NCBI GenBank assembly: GCA_030589825.1
Contig: JAUUZT010000002.1
Location: forward strand, 1 to 20,934
DNA: 20,934 nucleotides
From: Dehalococcoidia bacterium
GTDB lineage: Bacteria > Chloroflexota > Dehalococcoidia > GIF9 > AB-539-J10
Direction of reading: 5' to 3'
Made by a program: the position numbers and the translations under genes. Under the pieces are notes generated by a model. That model saw nothing but the letters and a program-made list of their open reading frames with translations, ran no database searches and was not told where the DNA came from. Shown here one piece after another: positions 4,758 to 12,830 of this stretch. The stretch's first letter is position 1; every line of letters begins with the position of its first letter.

Positions 4758-7622
4758 TTGATACATAGAGTAGAAATCTGGCCGAAAGATGAAAGTTATG
4801 ATGTTCGAGGGCTTGGGCTGGTTAAGGACATACAAGATTTAGGAATAGAGAATAATACTACTGTTAGAGTGGTAGATGTATACTGGATAGATGCAGAGCT
4901 GAAATCTGGTGAACTTAATATGCTTTGCCAGAAACTTCTTGCCGACCCTCTTACACAAAACTACGTTTGTGAATCCAATTCCATCGTCCAGAATAAGGAC
5001 AATGAGAATTGTCATATTATTGAGGTTGCATATAATGCTGGTGTATCGGACCCGGTGGAAGACACGATAATGAAGGCAATGATGGACCTCGGGCTGAATA
5101 ATATACATGCAGTAAGAACGGCGAAACGCTATCTAATTGAGGGAAGGCTTAATGAACATCAATTAGAGATAATCAGTAATCGATTACTGGTGAACTATAA
5201 CATCCAGCATGTAGTTAACACTGGATCTGCTGGATTCTTGCAGAATCCAAAATATAAATTTGAGTTAAAAAACGTAGATATACTGGAATCAAGTGATATT
5301 GACAAGATAAAAATTAGTCAGTCGTTTGGTTTCGATGCGAATGAATTCCAGTCTATCATTTCCTATTTCAAAAGAGAAGGGCATAATCCAAGTGATGTTG
5401 AATTGGAAACCATAGCTCAAACCTGGTCTGAACACTGTTGCCATAAGACATTTTCGGGGAAAATTAACTTCAATGGTGTCCTTATTGATAATTTACTTAA
5501 AAATACCATCATAAAAGCAACCAGAGAAATTAATAAGCCATGGTGCCTTTCAGTATTTAAAGATAATGCTGGTGTAATAGAACTGGATGATAAATGGGCT
5601 CTTTGCTTCAAAGTTGAGACACATAACCATCCATCGGCGGTAGAACCTTATGGCGGAGCTGCAACTGGTATTGGAGGAGTTGTACGAGATGTCTTGGGAA
5701 CAGGCTTGGGAGCCAGGCCGATATTAAACACCGATGTATTCTGTTTTGCACCACCTGATTATCCTTATGAAAAATTGCCACCTGGAGTATTACATCCTCG
5801 ACGTGTTTTTAAAGGAGTTAGAGCAGGTGTAGCTGATTATGCTAACAGGCTTGGTATTCCCACCCTTAATGGAGCTGTATTATTTGATGATTATTACGTG
5901 TCCAATCCACTTGTCTTTTGCGGTACGGTTGGATTATTACCTGTGGAAGTATCGCAAATAGGAATACAAAAGACAGGCGATTTGGTGGTAGTAGTTGGTG
6001 GGAGGACAGGTCGCGATGGGATTCATGGGGTAACTTTCGCCTCGAAACAACTAACTGATGAATCAACTAAAGTTTCCTCCAGTTCAGTTCAAATAGGCAA
6101 TCCTATTATGGAGAAAAAAGTTACTGAAGCCCTATTACGAGCAAGAGATATGGGATTGTATTCTCGGATAACAGATTGTGGTGGAGGGGGACTCTCTTCT
6201 GCTATTGGAGAAATGGCTGCATCAACAGGGGTAAATATAGATCTTGATAAAATCCCCTTGAAATATGCAGGATTGTCATATTCTGAGGTCTGGATATCTG
6301 AATCTCAGGAACGGATGTTACTAGCAGTACCTCCAGAGAAGATAGATCAATTATTGGAAATATTTTCTGCTGAAGATGTTGAGGCAACCGTTGTTGGTGA
6401 ATTCTCTTCGGACAAGAGGTTAAAACTTTTTTATAATAATAAAAAGGTATGTGACCTGGACATGTATTTTCTACACGAAGGTAGACCACAGGTACAGAGA
6501 CAAGCAATTTGGAAACAGGATAGATTGCCAGAACCCGATTTCAAGGAGCCAGATTGCCTGGAAGATGATTTACTTAATATTCTTGGCTCATGGGATATTT
6601 GTAGCAAGGAATGGGTGATACGTCAGTACGATCACGAAGTACAGGGTGCCAGTGTTCTTAAACCTTTAGTTGGCATAGACAATGATGGACCTGGAGATGC
6701 GGCTATTGTCAGGCCTCTTTTGGATAGTGATAAAGGGGTGATTGTCTCTAATGGAATAAACCACAAATATGGAGAGATAGATCCTTACTGGATGGCAGCC
6801 TCTGCTATTGACGAGGCGTTAAGGCAGATTATCGCAGTAGGAGGTAATCTAACTCACGTTGCATTACTGGACAATTTTTGTTGGGGTGATGTTAGTAAAC
6901 CCGACGTGCTAGGAGCTTTGGTGCGAGCTGCACAGGCTTGTCATGATATGTCAATTGCTTATCAAACACCATTTATATCTGGTAAAGACAGTCTCTATAA
7001 TGAGTACGAATCCGATGGTAAAATTATTTCTATTCCTCACACATTACTCATTTCCGCTATTGCGGTTATGAAAAACGTGAAGCAAACGGTATCGATGGAT
7101 TCTAAAAATGCAGGGGATCTAATCTATATTATCGGGGCTACTTATAATGAGCTTGGTGGATCAGAGTATTTTAGAAGCCGAGGTTTTGTTGGTAACAGCG
7201 TGCCAAAGGTTATACCGAATAAAGCTAAAAAACTGATGGATAAACTTAGTGAAGCTACTGGGAAAGGGCTAGTTTCAGCTTGCCACGATTGTAGTGAAGG
7301 TGGTATAGGCGTTGCTCTGGCTGAGATGTCTTTTGCAGGAGGTCTGGGAGCCAACGTTAAGCTGGAGTTAATACCGCTGGGAGAAGCAATAGATAGAAAT
7401 GATCTTGTACTGTTTTCAGAATCGAACAGTAGATTTATTGTAGAAATATCACCCGATAAAAAGACCGAATTAGAAATGATTAAGAATGGAACAGAAATGG
7501 CAATGATTGGAAGCTTCACAAAAACCAAAGTCTTGAAAGTGTTAGGGATTAACGGAATGGAAGTTATTGATATGCCAATACATAAACTAAAAGATGCCTG
7601 GCAGAGACCAATCAATTGGTAA
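4758..7622 (+). CDS. purL: Phosphoribosylformylglycinamidine synthase, PurS-PurS-PurL fusion
   Basis: This is the synthetase component of FGAM synthase, the fourth step of de novo purine synthesis. It converts FGAR, ATP and glutamine-derived ammonia to FGAM. At 954 residues it is far longer than a small-type PurL (600-800). Two PurS-like modules precede the catalytic part, about residues 2-75 (with GLGLVKDIQDLGI) and 85-160 (with DPVEDTIMKAMMDLGL). The PurL part starts near 185 and shows TWSEHCCHKTF, KVETHNHPS (285-293), GAATGIGG, and SGKDSL (about 741-746) in the second ATP-grasp-like half. Start TTG 4758 has AGGAG 9 nt upstream. The gene for the glutaminase subunit, purQ, follows after 7 nt, so the complete enzyme is encoded by two genes rather than three. 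Confidence 0.97.
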   Translation: MIHRVEIWPKDESYDVRGLGLVKDIQDLGIENNTTVRVVDVYWIDAELKSGELNMLCQKLLADPLTQNYVCESNSIVQNKDNENCHIIEVAYNAGVSDPVEDTIMKAMMDLGLNNIHAVRTAKRYLIEGRLNEHQLEIISNRLLVNYNIQHVVNTGSAGFLQNPKYKFELKNVDILESSDIDKIKISQSFGFDANEFQSIISYFKREGHNPSDVELETIAQTWSEHCCHKTFSGKINFNGVLIDNLLKNTIIKATREINKPWCLSVFKDNAGVIELDDKWALCFKVETHNHPSAVEPYGGAATGIGGVVRDVLGTGLGARPILNTDVFCFAPPDYPYEKLPPGVLHPRRVFKGVRAGVADYANRLGIPTLNGAVLFDDYYVSNPLVFCGTVGLLPVEVSQIGIQKTGDLVVVVGGRTGRDGIHGVTFASKQLTDESTKVSSSSVQIGNPIMEKKVTEALLRARDMGLYSRITDCGGGGLSSAIGEMAASTGVNIDLDKIPLKYAGLSYSEVWISESQERMLLAVPPEKIDQLLEIFSAEDVEATVVGEFSSDKRLKLFYNNKKVCDLDMYFLHEGRPQVQRQAIWKQDRLPEPDFKEPDCLEDDLLNILGSWDICSKEWVIRQYDHEVQGASVLKPLVGIDNDGPGDAAIVRPLLDSDKGVIVSNGINHKYGEIDPYWMAASAIDEALRQIIAVGGNLTHVALLDNFCWGDVSKPDVLGALVRAAQACHDMSIAYQTPFISGKDSLYNEYESDGKIISIPHTLLISAIAVMKNVKQTVSMDSKNAGDLIYIIGATYNELGGSEYFRSRGFVGNSVPKVIPNKAKKLMDKLSEATGKGLVSACHDCSEGGIGVALAEMSFAGGLGANVKLELIPLGEAIDRNDLVLFSESNSRFIVEISPDKKTELEMIKNGTEMAMIGSFTKTKVLKVLGINGMEVIDMPIHKLKDAWQRPINW

Positions 7623-7629
7623 AAAACAG

Positions 7630-8400
7630 ATGACTAGAGTAAAAGTACTTATACTACGTAGCTCAGGTACAAACTGTGATAATGAAACGGCATTTGCTTT
7701 TAATGAAGCAGGCGCAAATCCTTCATTAGTCCATATTGGTGAATTAATAAGAGGGAAAGAAAGTCTTTCTAATTACCAGATTGTAGTTATACCGGGTGGT
7801 TTTACTTATGGGGATGATGTATCAGCAGGAAAAGTGCTGGCTAATGAGCTAAGACTAAGGCTCTACAATGACCTTGAAAAATTCATAGCTGAGGGCGGGT
7901 TGATATTGGGGATCTGTAATGGTTTTCAGGTATTAGTGAAGGCTGGTGTATTACCAGGGCCGTTGAATAATCCACAATCGCTAATTACACTTGCCTCAAA
8001 TGATTCAGGAAGATTTGAATGTCGATGGGTTCATTTAACGGTGAACCCGGAAAGCCGATGTGTGTTTACCAGAGGAATTGAGCATTTATACCTTCCCTCT
8101 GCTCATGCTGAAGGTAAGGTAATAGTTAACCCTGGGTTACTATCATCTCTAGATGTAGTACTTAAATATACCGATGAAAAAGGTAATAAAACACCAGGTT
8201 ATCCATATAATCCAAATGGGTCAACAGATAATATTGCCGGTATCTGCGATGTTACAGGTAGAATTTTTGCTTTGATGCCACATCCTGAAAGGTATATTAG
8301 AGAAACTCAACATCCCCAATGGATGAGACGAATAACTGATGGGTATGGTGATGGTTTTCAGATATTCTTGAATGCAGTGCAGTGGGCTCAGAGGTTATAG
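7630..8400 (+). CDS. purQ: Phosphoribosylformylglycinamidine synthase glutaminase subunit
   Basis: A 256-residue class I glutamine amidotransferase that releases ammonia for PurL in FGAM synthesis. The opening VKVLILRSSGTNCDNE and PGGFTYGDDVSAG are characteristic of PurQ. The catalytic triad is visible as Cys96 in GICNGFQ, and His218 with Glu220 in PHPERY. I chose ATG 7630 because the conserved N-terminus begins there. An in-frame ATG at 7594 inside the end of purL would add 12 residues unlike the family, and neither start has a strong ribosome binding site. It lies 7 nt after the purL stop, suggesting translational coupling. The transcript then converges on the 8479-8712 gene. No purine riboswitch was recognised before the cluster. 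Confidence 0.96.
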   Translation: MTRVKVLILRSSGTNCDNETAFAFNEAGANPSLVHIGELIRGKESLSNYQIVVIPGGFTYGDDVSAGKVLANELRLRLYNDLEKFIAEGGLILGICNGFQVLVKAGVLPGPLNNPQSLITLASNDSGRFECRWVHLTVNPESRCVFTRGIEHLYLPSAHAEGKVIVNPGLLSSLDVVLKYTDEKGNKTPGYPYNPNGSTDNIAGICDVTGRIFALMPHPERYIRETQHPQWMRRITDGYGDGFQIFLNAVQWAQRL

Positions 8401-8478
8401 GTTCGTTTGGTATCATTTTGGTCATACGTAAGTTGATATTGCTTAATAGCAGGAATCCTTTTTTATATTACATGCTAT

Positions 8479-8712
8479 TTAGTCTCTAAATTTGATTTTG
8501 CTCATTATGCTGATTTGAATCGCTTGGCCACATTTTGGACATGTAACATCCATTGATAGAGGTTGTTGCATTACTCTCTCCACAAGCGAAGTCATAATAG
8601 AGTCTATGTTATCTAATCTGAGATCTAACGTGTCAAGGCGTTTATTGATACGTTCTGTATTCGTTTCCGACTGAATTTCCGGGGATAAATTTCTATTCTT
8701 GTTTTTAGCCAA
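8479..8712 (-). CDS. Small CxxC (half zinc-ribbon) protein with helical N-terminus, unknown
   Basis: A 77-residue protein starting at TTG 8712, supported by AGGAG 8 nt upstream. The first third is polar. Residues about 20-50 form a heptad-like amphipathic stretch (INKRLDTLDLRLDNIDSIMTSL) typical of a short coiled coil. The C-terminus has one TCPKCGQ motif, that is, only one CxxC knuckle, so zinc could be bound only by pairing between subunits or with another protein. It is convergent with purQ (78 bp apart) and divergent from the beta-barrel gene at 8812 (99 bp apart). I do not recognise the family. The good start signal and the conserved-looking motif argue for a real gene. Confidence 0.7.
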   Translation of the reverse strand: MAKNKNRNLSPEIQSETNTERINKRLDTLDLRLDNIDSIMTSLVERVMQQPLSMDVTCPKCGQAIQISIMSKIKFRD

Positions 8713-8754
8713 ATTACAATCTCCTAAAATATTATTTCAAGATATCTTAACACA

Positions 8755-8784
8755 TTGGACTACAATTTATGATTAGAGTAATCT
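8755..8784 (+). promoter_or_regulatory. Possible promoter of the 8812 gene
   Basis: TTGGAC (8755-8760) and TAATCT (8779-8784) are 18 bp apart in the 99-bp divergent gap, followed by AAAGGAGG before ATG 8812. The match to consensus is only fair. Confidence 0.35.
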
Positions 8785-8811
8785 ATAAATATAAAAGAAA
8801 GGAGGTAAAAA

Positions 8812-9066
8812 ATGCCAGAGAATAATATAGGTTATGTAACAGATTTCTTCGCAAAACCTGTGGTAGCGGGAATTAAACTAGATGGTACATTAAGTATAGG
8901 AGATTCGATACATATTATAGGAAGAACAACTAATATGGTAATTGTAGTCGATTCAATGCAAATTGATGGTGCTAATATTACCAAAGGCGATAAGGATGAC
9001 TTAATAGGCCTTAAAGTTCCTGACCGTGTAAGGCCGGGTGATAAGGTTTATATAATTACTGAATAG
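8812..9066 (+). CDS. Stand-alone translation-factor domain-II-like beta-barrel protein
   Basis: An 84-residue protein made almost entirely of short strands in the pattern of the EF-Tu/IF2 domain II barrel. GYVTDFFAKPVVAGIKL is followed by LSIGDSIHIIGRTT, then VDSMQIDG, then DLIGLKVPDRVRPGDKVYII. The last block matches the hallmark of that fold, with a glycine-rich turn and a final GDxVY strand. There is no GTPase domain, so it cannot be a translation factor itself. Similar small proteins are often annotated as translation elongation factor-like, with no proven role. The domain also occurs at the C-terminus of U32 peptidases, so a peptidase or RNA-modification partner is possible. AAAGGAGG precedes the ATG by a short spacer. 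Its 3' end overlaps the convergent ribH gene by 11 nt. Confidence 0.85.
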   Translation: MPENNIGYVTDFFAKPVVAGIKLDGTLSIGDSIHIIGRTTNMVIVVDSMQIDGANITKGDKDDLIGLKVPDRVRPGDKVYIITE

Positions 9067-9523
9067 ATTTGGTCAAGTTGGCCATTTCAATAGCACTTAC
9101 TGCTGCTGAAAATCCTCTATTGCCCTCCTTGGCTCCTGCTCTTTGTATTGCTTGCTCCAGTGTGTCCGCAGTGATGATGCCCTGCATTATAGGCAGTCCA
9201 GAATCTAGAGAGACTTTACTGATTCCTCTATTAACTTGGGTAGCTACATAATCAAAATGCGGCGTGTCACCTCGGATTATAGCTCCAAGGCATATCATCG
9301 CGTCATATTGACCATGCTGAACCATTTTTTGGGCTATCAGAGGTATTTCAAAACATCCTGGTGTTCGAGCAACATCTATATCTGTCTCAGAAACGCCGTG
9401 GCGCAACAGAGCATCTTTTGCTCCATCCAGTAATCTGCTTGTTATTAAATCATTAAAACGTGAAACGATAATAGCGAATTTAAGATTTTTCCCTGTTAGT
9501 ATACCTTCATAGTATTTAGCCAT
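9056..9523 (-). CDS. ribH: 6,7-dimethyl-8-ribityllumazine synthase
   Basis: This enzyme condenses 5-amino-6-ribitylaminouracil with 3,4-dihydroxy-2-butanone 4-phosphate to give lumazine, the penultimate step of riboflavin synthesis. The 155-residue length matches the family, whose members assemble into pentamers or icosahedral shells. Visible motifs are FAIIVSRFND at the N-terminus, the PGCFEIPL block, GAIIRGDTPHFDYVA with the catalytic histidine, and GIITADTLEQA. Of two adjacent ATG codons (9526 and 9523) I chose 9523 because it sits 6 nt after GGAGG. Either overlaps the end of ribBA by 8-11 nt. It is the last gene of the rib operon. Confidence 0.97.
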   Translation of the reverse strand: MAKYYEGILTGKNLKFAIIVSRFNDLITSRLLDGAKDALLRHGVSETDIDVARTPGCFEIPLIAQKMVQHGQYDAMICLGAIIRGDTPHFDYVATQVNRGISKVSLDSGLPIMQGIITADTLEQAIQRAGAKEGNRGFSAAVSAIEMANLTKSIQ

Positions 9524-10730
9524 CATTTTCCTCCTCCATATCTAATATGTGCCCTAGTTTCTTCTTTTTGGTTTCAAGGTAGCGTTTATTATAGGAATTA
9601 GGGGTGGCTAATAATGGTACAGACTCCACAACCTTTAGTCCATAACTTTCTAGCCCTACTATCTTCTTGGGATTATTTGTGAGCAATTTGATATTATGTA
9701 AACCTATGTCAGCAAGAATTTGCGCTCCAATGCCGTAATCTCTTAAGTCTGCTGGAAATCCAAGAGCTATATTTGCCTCAACAGTGTCCATACCCTGATC
9801 TTGAAGGGCATACGCCTTCAATTTATTATGCAATCCTATTCCTCTTCCCTCCTGTCTCATATAAAGGAAAACTCCTCTGCCCTCTTTGTTTATTCTATGC
9901 ATTGCCAGCTCAAATTGTTCCCCACAATCGCATCTAAAACTTTTAAAAACATCTCCAGTAAGACATTCGCTGTGCACTCGCACTAAAACAGGTTCGTTAC
10001 CTGATATGTCGCCTTTGACCATGGCAACATGCTCTGTTTTATCTATACTGCTTCTGTAAGCCATGACGGTAAATTCGCCAAATTTTGTAGGTAATTTTGC
10101 CTCAGTTATTTTCTTTACCATTTTCTCGTATCGGCGACGGTAGGTAATAAGGTCCGAGTTAGATGCTATCTTCAAATTGTGTTTGCTAGCAATTACCTCG
10201 AGTTGAGGTAGACGTGCCATGTGGCCATCTTCATCCATAATTTCACATATGACCCCTGCAGGGAAAAGATCTGCCGTACGAGCTAAATCTACAATTGCTT
10301 CAGTATGTCCAGCCCTTGCTAGTACTCCTCCATCTCTAGCTCTTATCGGGAATACATGTCCTGGAAACACTAAATCATCTGATACTGTAGTTGGATTGAT
10401 AATTGTTTTAATAGTTTCAGCTCGATCAAATGCAGATATTCCTGTGGATACCTTGTTCTTTGCTTCAATAGAGATAGTGAATGCTGTTTTGTGAGGAGAA
10501 GTATTTTCTTGAACCATCATAGGTATTCTTAGTTCATCAAGCCTTTGCCCTATAATAGGAAGGCATATTAGCCCTCTTGCATGTTTAGCCATAAAATTAA
10601 TAGCTTCGGGAGTTATTTTTTCTGCTGCAATTGCAAGGTCTCCCTCATTTTCCCTGGTTTCATCATCAACAATGATAATGAATTTACCCGCTTTTATGTC
10701 TTTAATAGCTTCTGAAATATTGGCTAGCAC
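9516..10730 (-). CDS. ribBA: Bifunctional DHBP synthase / GTP cyclohydrolase II
   Basis: A 404-residue two-domain enzyme feeding both branches of riboflavin synthesis. The RibB domain (about 1-200) makes 3,4-dihydroxy-2-butanone 4-phosphate from ribulose 5-phosphate. It carries DDETRENEGDL (22-32) and RAGHTEAIVDLA (139-150). The RibA domain (about 205-404) opens GTP. Its zinc cysteines are Cys256, Cys267 and Cys269 in SECLTGDVFKSFRCDCG, followed by MRQEGRGIGL (291-300). Start GTG 10730 is supported by AAGGA about 8 nt upstream. It lies 5 nt after ribE and overlaps ribH. All expected motifs are intact, so both activities are likely. Confidence 0.97.
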   Translation of the reverse strand: MLANISEAIKDIKAGKFIIIVDDETRENEGDLAIAAEKITPEAINFMAKHARGLICLPIIGQRLDELRIPMMVQENTSPHKTAFTISIEAKNKVSTGISAFDRAETIKTIINPTTVSDDLVFPGHVFPIRARDGGVLARAGHTEAIVDLARTADLFPAGVICEIMDEDGHMARLPQLEVIASKHNLKIASNSDLITYRRRYEKMVKKITEAKLPTKFGEFTVMAYRSSIDKTEHVAMVKGDISGNEPVLVRVHSECLTGDVFKSFRCDCGEQFELAMHRINKEGRGVFLYMRQEGRGIGLHNKLKAYALQDQGMDTVEANIALGFPADLRDYGIGAQILADIGLHNIKLLTNNPKKIVGLESYGLKVVESVPLLATPNSYNKRYLETKKKKLGHILDMEEENDG

Positions 10731-10735
10731 TATAA

Positions 10736-11368
10736 TTATCCTTTCTGAGAATAACCGTATTCTCTAAGAAAATTCATTGTTAGTTCACGATTATCAAATT
10801 CAGTAAGACGCTCTAAATATCTGGCGATAACATCTATTTCAATATTAACGTTATCACCTGTCATTTTAGCTCCCAGCGTGGTGTGTTTTAAGGTATGCTT
10901 AACAAGAGATACTGAAAAAGATGCCGCATCAATATCTGTGATGGTTAGACTAATACCATCTATTGCAATAAAACCTTTACGCGAAATGTAACGCATTAAC
11001 TTAGCTGGAGGAGCAATTTCAATAATGCGATCTGTTTGTCTTAAGTCTATTGATAATATCGTACCGATATCATCGACGTGGCCCAATACCAAATGTCCCC
11101 CAAGACGTTTGTCTAATGTTACTGCCCTTTCTAGATTTACTTGACTTCCATGGCGGAGTTTTTCCAAACTCGTATGCCGAATAGTTTCCATCATAAGATC
11201 AACATTAAAACTGTTATTTTCCACAGAGGTAGTAGTTAAACAGGCTCCATCAACGTCTATACTATCCCCTACTCGCATATCTTCAAGGACATACTTCGCT
11301 TCTATGGTCAATTGATTTGATGAAGCGTTTTTAACGATGCCAATTTCCTCAATTATTCCAGTGAACAT
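10736..11368 (-). CDS. ribE: Riboflavin synthase, alpha chain type
   Basis: This 210-residue enzyme dismutates two lumazine molecules into riboflavin and 5-amino-6-ribitylaminouracil. It shows the hallmark start MFTGIIEEIG and two tandem lumazine-binding barrels, about 1-95 (GACLTTTSVENNSFNVDLMMETIRHT region) and 96-190 (DGISLTITDIDAASFSVSLVKHTLKHT region). The paired blocks GACLT and GISLT, and MMETIRHT and VKHTLKHT, show the internal repeat. The start ATG 11368 lies just after the ribD stop (1 nt between them), so it is probably translated by coupling; only a weak GGA-type site precedes it. Length and motifs are normal for the family. Confidence 0.96.
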   Translation of the reverse strand: MFTGIIEEIGIVKNASSNQLTIEAKYVLEDMRVGDSIDVDGACLTTTSVENNSFNVDLMMETIRHTSLEKLRHGSQVNLERAVTLDKRLGGHLVLGHVDDIGTILSIDLRQTDRIIEIAPPAKLMRYISRKGFIAIDGISLTITDIDAASFSVSLVKHTLKHTTLGAKMTGDNVNIEIDVIARYLERLTEFDNRELTMNFLREYGYSQKG

Positions 11369-11369
11369 A

Positions 11370-12491
11370 TTACTTTTCCAAAATATTTTTATTACCTATA
11401 TAACCACTCATTAAAATATTATCACCGAATTTCATGGTATCAACATGTTCAAGATGAAGTGCATCTAACACGTTTTCGACTCCCTTGCCTCCTATAGCAG
11501 TCCTTGCTTGACCTCCTCCGATTATTATAGGTGATATGAAAGCCATCACTATATCTACTAAGTCTAAGTCAAATAGGGCGCCAAATAGTGTGCTACCTCC
11601 TTCTACTAAAACAGTAACTATATTCATTTTCCCCAATGCTTTTAGTAATTCCCCCAAGTTTACTTTACCTTTTTCATTTGGTAGTTCCAATATATCTATT
11701 CCTCTTCGAGTAAACTCTTCCTTTTTTCCGTTGTCCAGAGGTTCTACTACTGCAAGAATGGTTCTTCCTGGCTGTTTAAATAGTTGTGCATTTAATGGAG
11801 TTTTTCCTTTGCTGTCAACAATAACGCGTAAAGGTTGATTTTTTGTTTCACCACCCTTGCCATTACATCCTCTAGCAGTGAGTCGAGGGTCATCAGTAAT
11901 GACAGTATTAACGCCGACCATTATGGCATCAGCACAGTGGCGTAATGTATGAACATATTTTCTAGACTCCTCATTACTTATCCATTTAGAATATCCGGAC
12001 TTAGTAGCAATCTTGCCATCAAGGCTCATAGCAAATTTAGCTATTACAAACGGTAAACCAGTAGTAATATATTTAACATATGCTTCGTTTATTTTATGGG
12101 CTTCTTTCTTATAGCTACCAATAAAAGTTTTAATATTGGCATCATTAAGTGCCTTTATTCCATTGCCCGAAACAAGAGGATTAGGGTCGAGCATTGCAAT
12201 GTGAACTTCTGAAATACCAGCGTCAATTATTGCTTTACTACAAGGTGGCGTACGTCCATAATAGCAACAAGGTTCTAATGTGACGTACATAGTAGCACCG
12301 GCAGCATCTTTGCCAGCCTGGCCTAAAGCCATTATCTCTGCATGACTTGAGCCAGCTGGTTGTGTATAGCCCATACCTACAACAAGATAATCTTTTACGA
12401 TTATAGCTCCTACTGCAGGGTTAGGACTGGTATTACCTTTTGCTAACCTGGCTAAAGACAGGGCATATTCCATATATTCAATGGAAGACAT
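11370..12491 (-). CDS. ribD: Bifunctional riboflavin deaminase/reductase
   Basis: A 373-residue enzyme performing two consecutive steps after GTP cyclohydrolase II, pyrimidine deamination and then ribosyl side-chain reduction. The N-terminal deaminase (about 1-145) has zinc ligands His50 in SHAE and Cys75 and Cys84 in EPCCYYGRTPPC. Glu52 is the proton shuttle. The C-terminal NADPH-dependent reductase (about 146-365) shows AKFAMSLDGKIAT, ISNEESR, GVNTVITDDPRLTARG, and VEGGSTL. ATG 12491 is preceded by AAGGAGGT at about 10 nt, the best ribosome binding site in the operon. It is the first gene of ribD-ribE-ribBA-ribH, which together encode all core steps except the phosphatase. Confidence 0.97.
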   Translation of the reverse strand: MSSIEYMEYALSLARLAKGNTSPNPAVGAIIVKDYLVVGMGYTQPAGSSHAEIMALGQAGKDAAGATMYVTLEPCCYYGRTPPCSKAIIDAGISEVHIAMLDPNPLVSGNGIKALNDANIKTFIGSYKKEAHKINEAYVKYITTGLPFVIAKFAMSLDGKIATKSGYSKWISNEESRKYVHTLRHCADAIMVGVNTVITDDPRLTARGCNGKGGETKNQPLRVIVDSKGKTPLNAQLFKQPGRTILAVVEPLDNGKKEEFTRRGIDILELPNEKGKVNLGELLKALGKMNIVTVLVEGGSTLFGALFDLDLVDIVMAFISPIIIGGGQARTAIGGKGVENVLDALHLEHVDTMKFGDNILMSGYIGNKNILEK

Positions 12492-12746
12492 TGCTATAAA
12501 TACCTCCTTGCAGATTAATACTTTGAGATATTTGGAAAAACTATTAACATGTTACGTCAGGATAATAATATTCTTTTTCTTACAATATATTCTGCTACTA
12601 GTGCCTTTGTTATATAAAATACATTCTTTAGAGTAACATATTAACTAACTGGGTTTTGGGGTTTAAATATGAATAATTCTCAAAATTCATTCACACTAAA
12701 GGAATTTGCTTTAGGTATCTGATCGCTAAGTAGTACACTAAAAATA
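12492..12746 (-). other. Untranslated leader of the riboflavin operon, no recognised riboswitch
   Basis: This is part of the 339-bp gap between hflX and ribD. The predicted transcript starts near 12740, giving a leader of about 249 nt before the ribD ATG. I looked for the conserved FMN (RFN) riboswitch blocks and found none. Small stems are possible, for example CTAAAG with CTTTAG, but nothing resembles the six-way junction. No reading frame of note is present. Confidence 0.4.
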
Positions 12747-12775
12747 ATTCTATCATTGACCCTATTAAAGTGCAA
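12747..12775 (-). promoter_or_regulatory. Sigma70-type promoter of the riboflavin operon
   Basis: On the minus strand TTGCAC (12775-12770) and TAGAAT (12752-12747) are separated by exactly 17 bp. It starts right after the poly-T tract of the probable hflX terminator and reads toward ribD. Confidence 0.5.
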
Positions 12776-12796
12776 AAAAATAAATTTAGCTGCTAA
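12774..12796 (-). terminator. Possible weak terminator after hflX
   Basis: Downstream of the hflX stop, the minus strand has a short palindrome TTAGCAGCTAA (12796-12786). It is followed by a T-rich run ending in seven T residues (12780-12774). The stem is only 4 bp, so this would be a weak terminator at best; its position between hflX and the rib promoter supports it. Confidence 0.3.
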
Positions 12797-12830
12797 TCTA
12801 TTAACACAATATGATGTGACTTAGTGGGGT

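Noticed and set aside
8401..8478. Rho-independent terminator after purQ
   Set aside because: TGCT-TAAT-AGCA gives only a 4-bp stem and the T-run is separated from it by several bases, so it is too weak to call.
12492..12830. FMN riboswitch before ribD
   Set aside because: None of the conserved RFN blocks is present on the minus strand of the gap.
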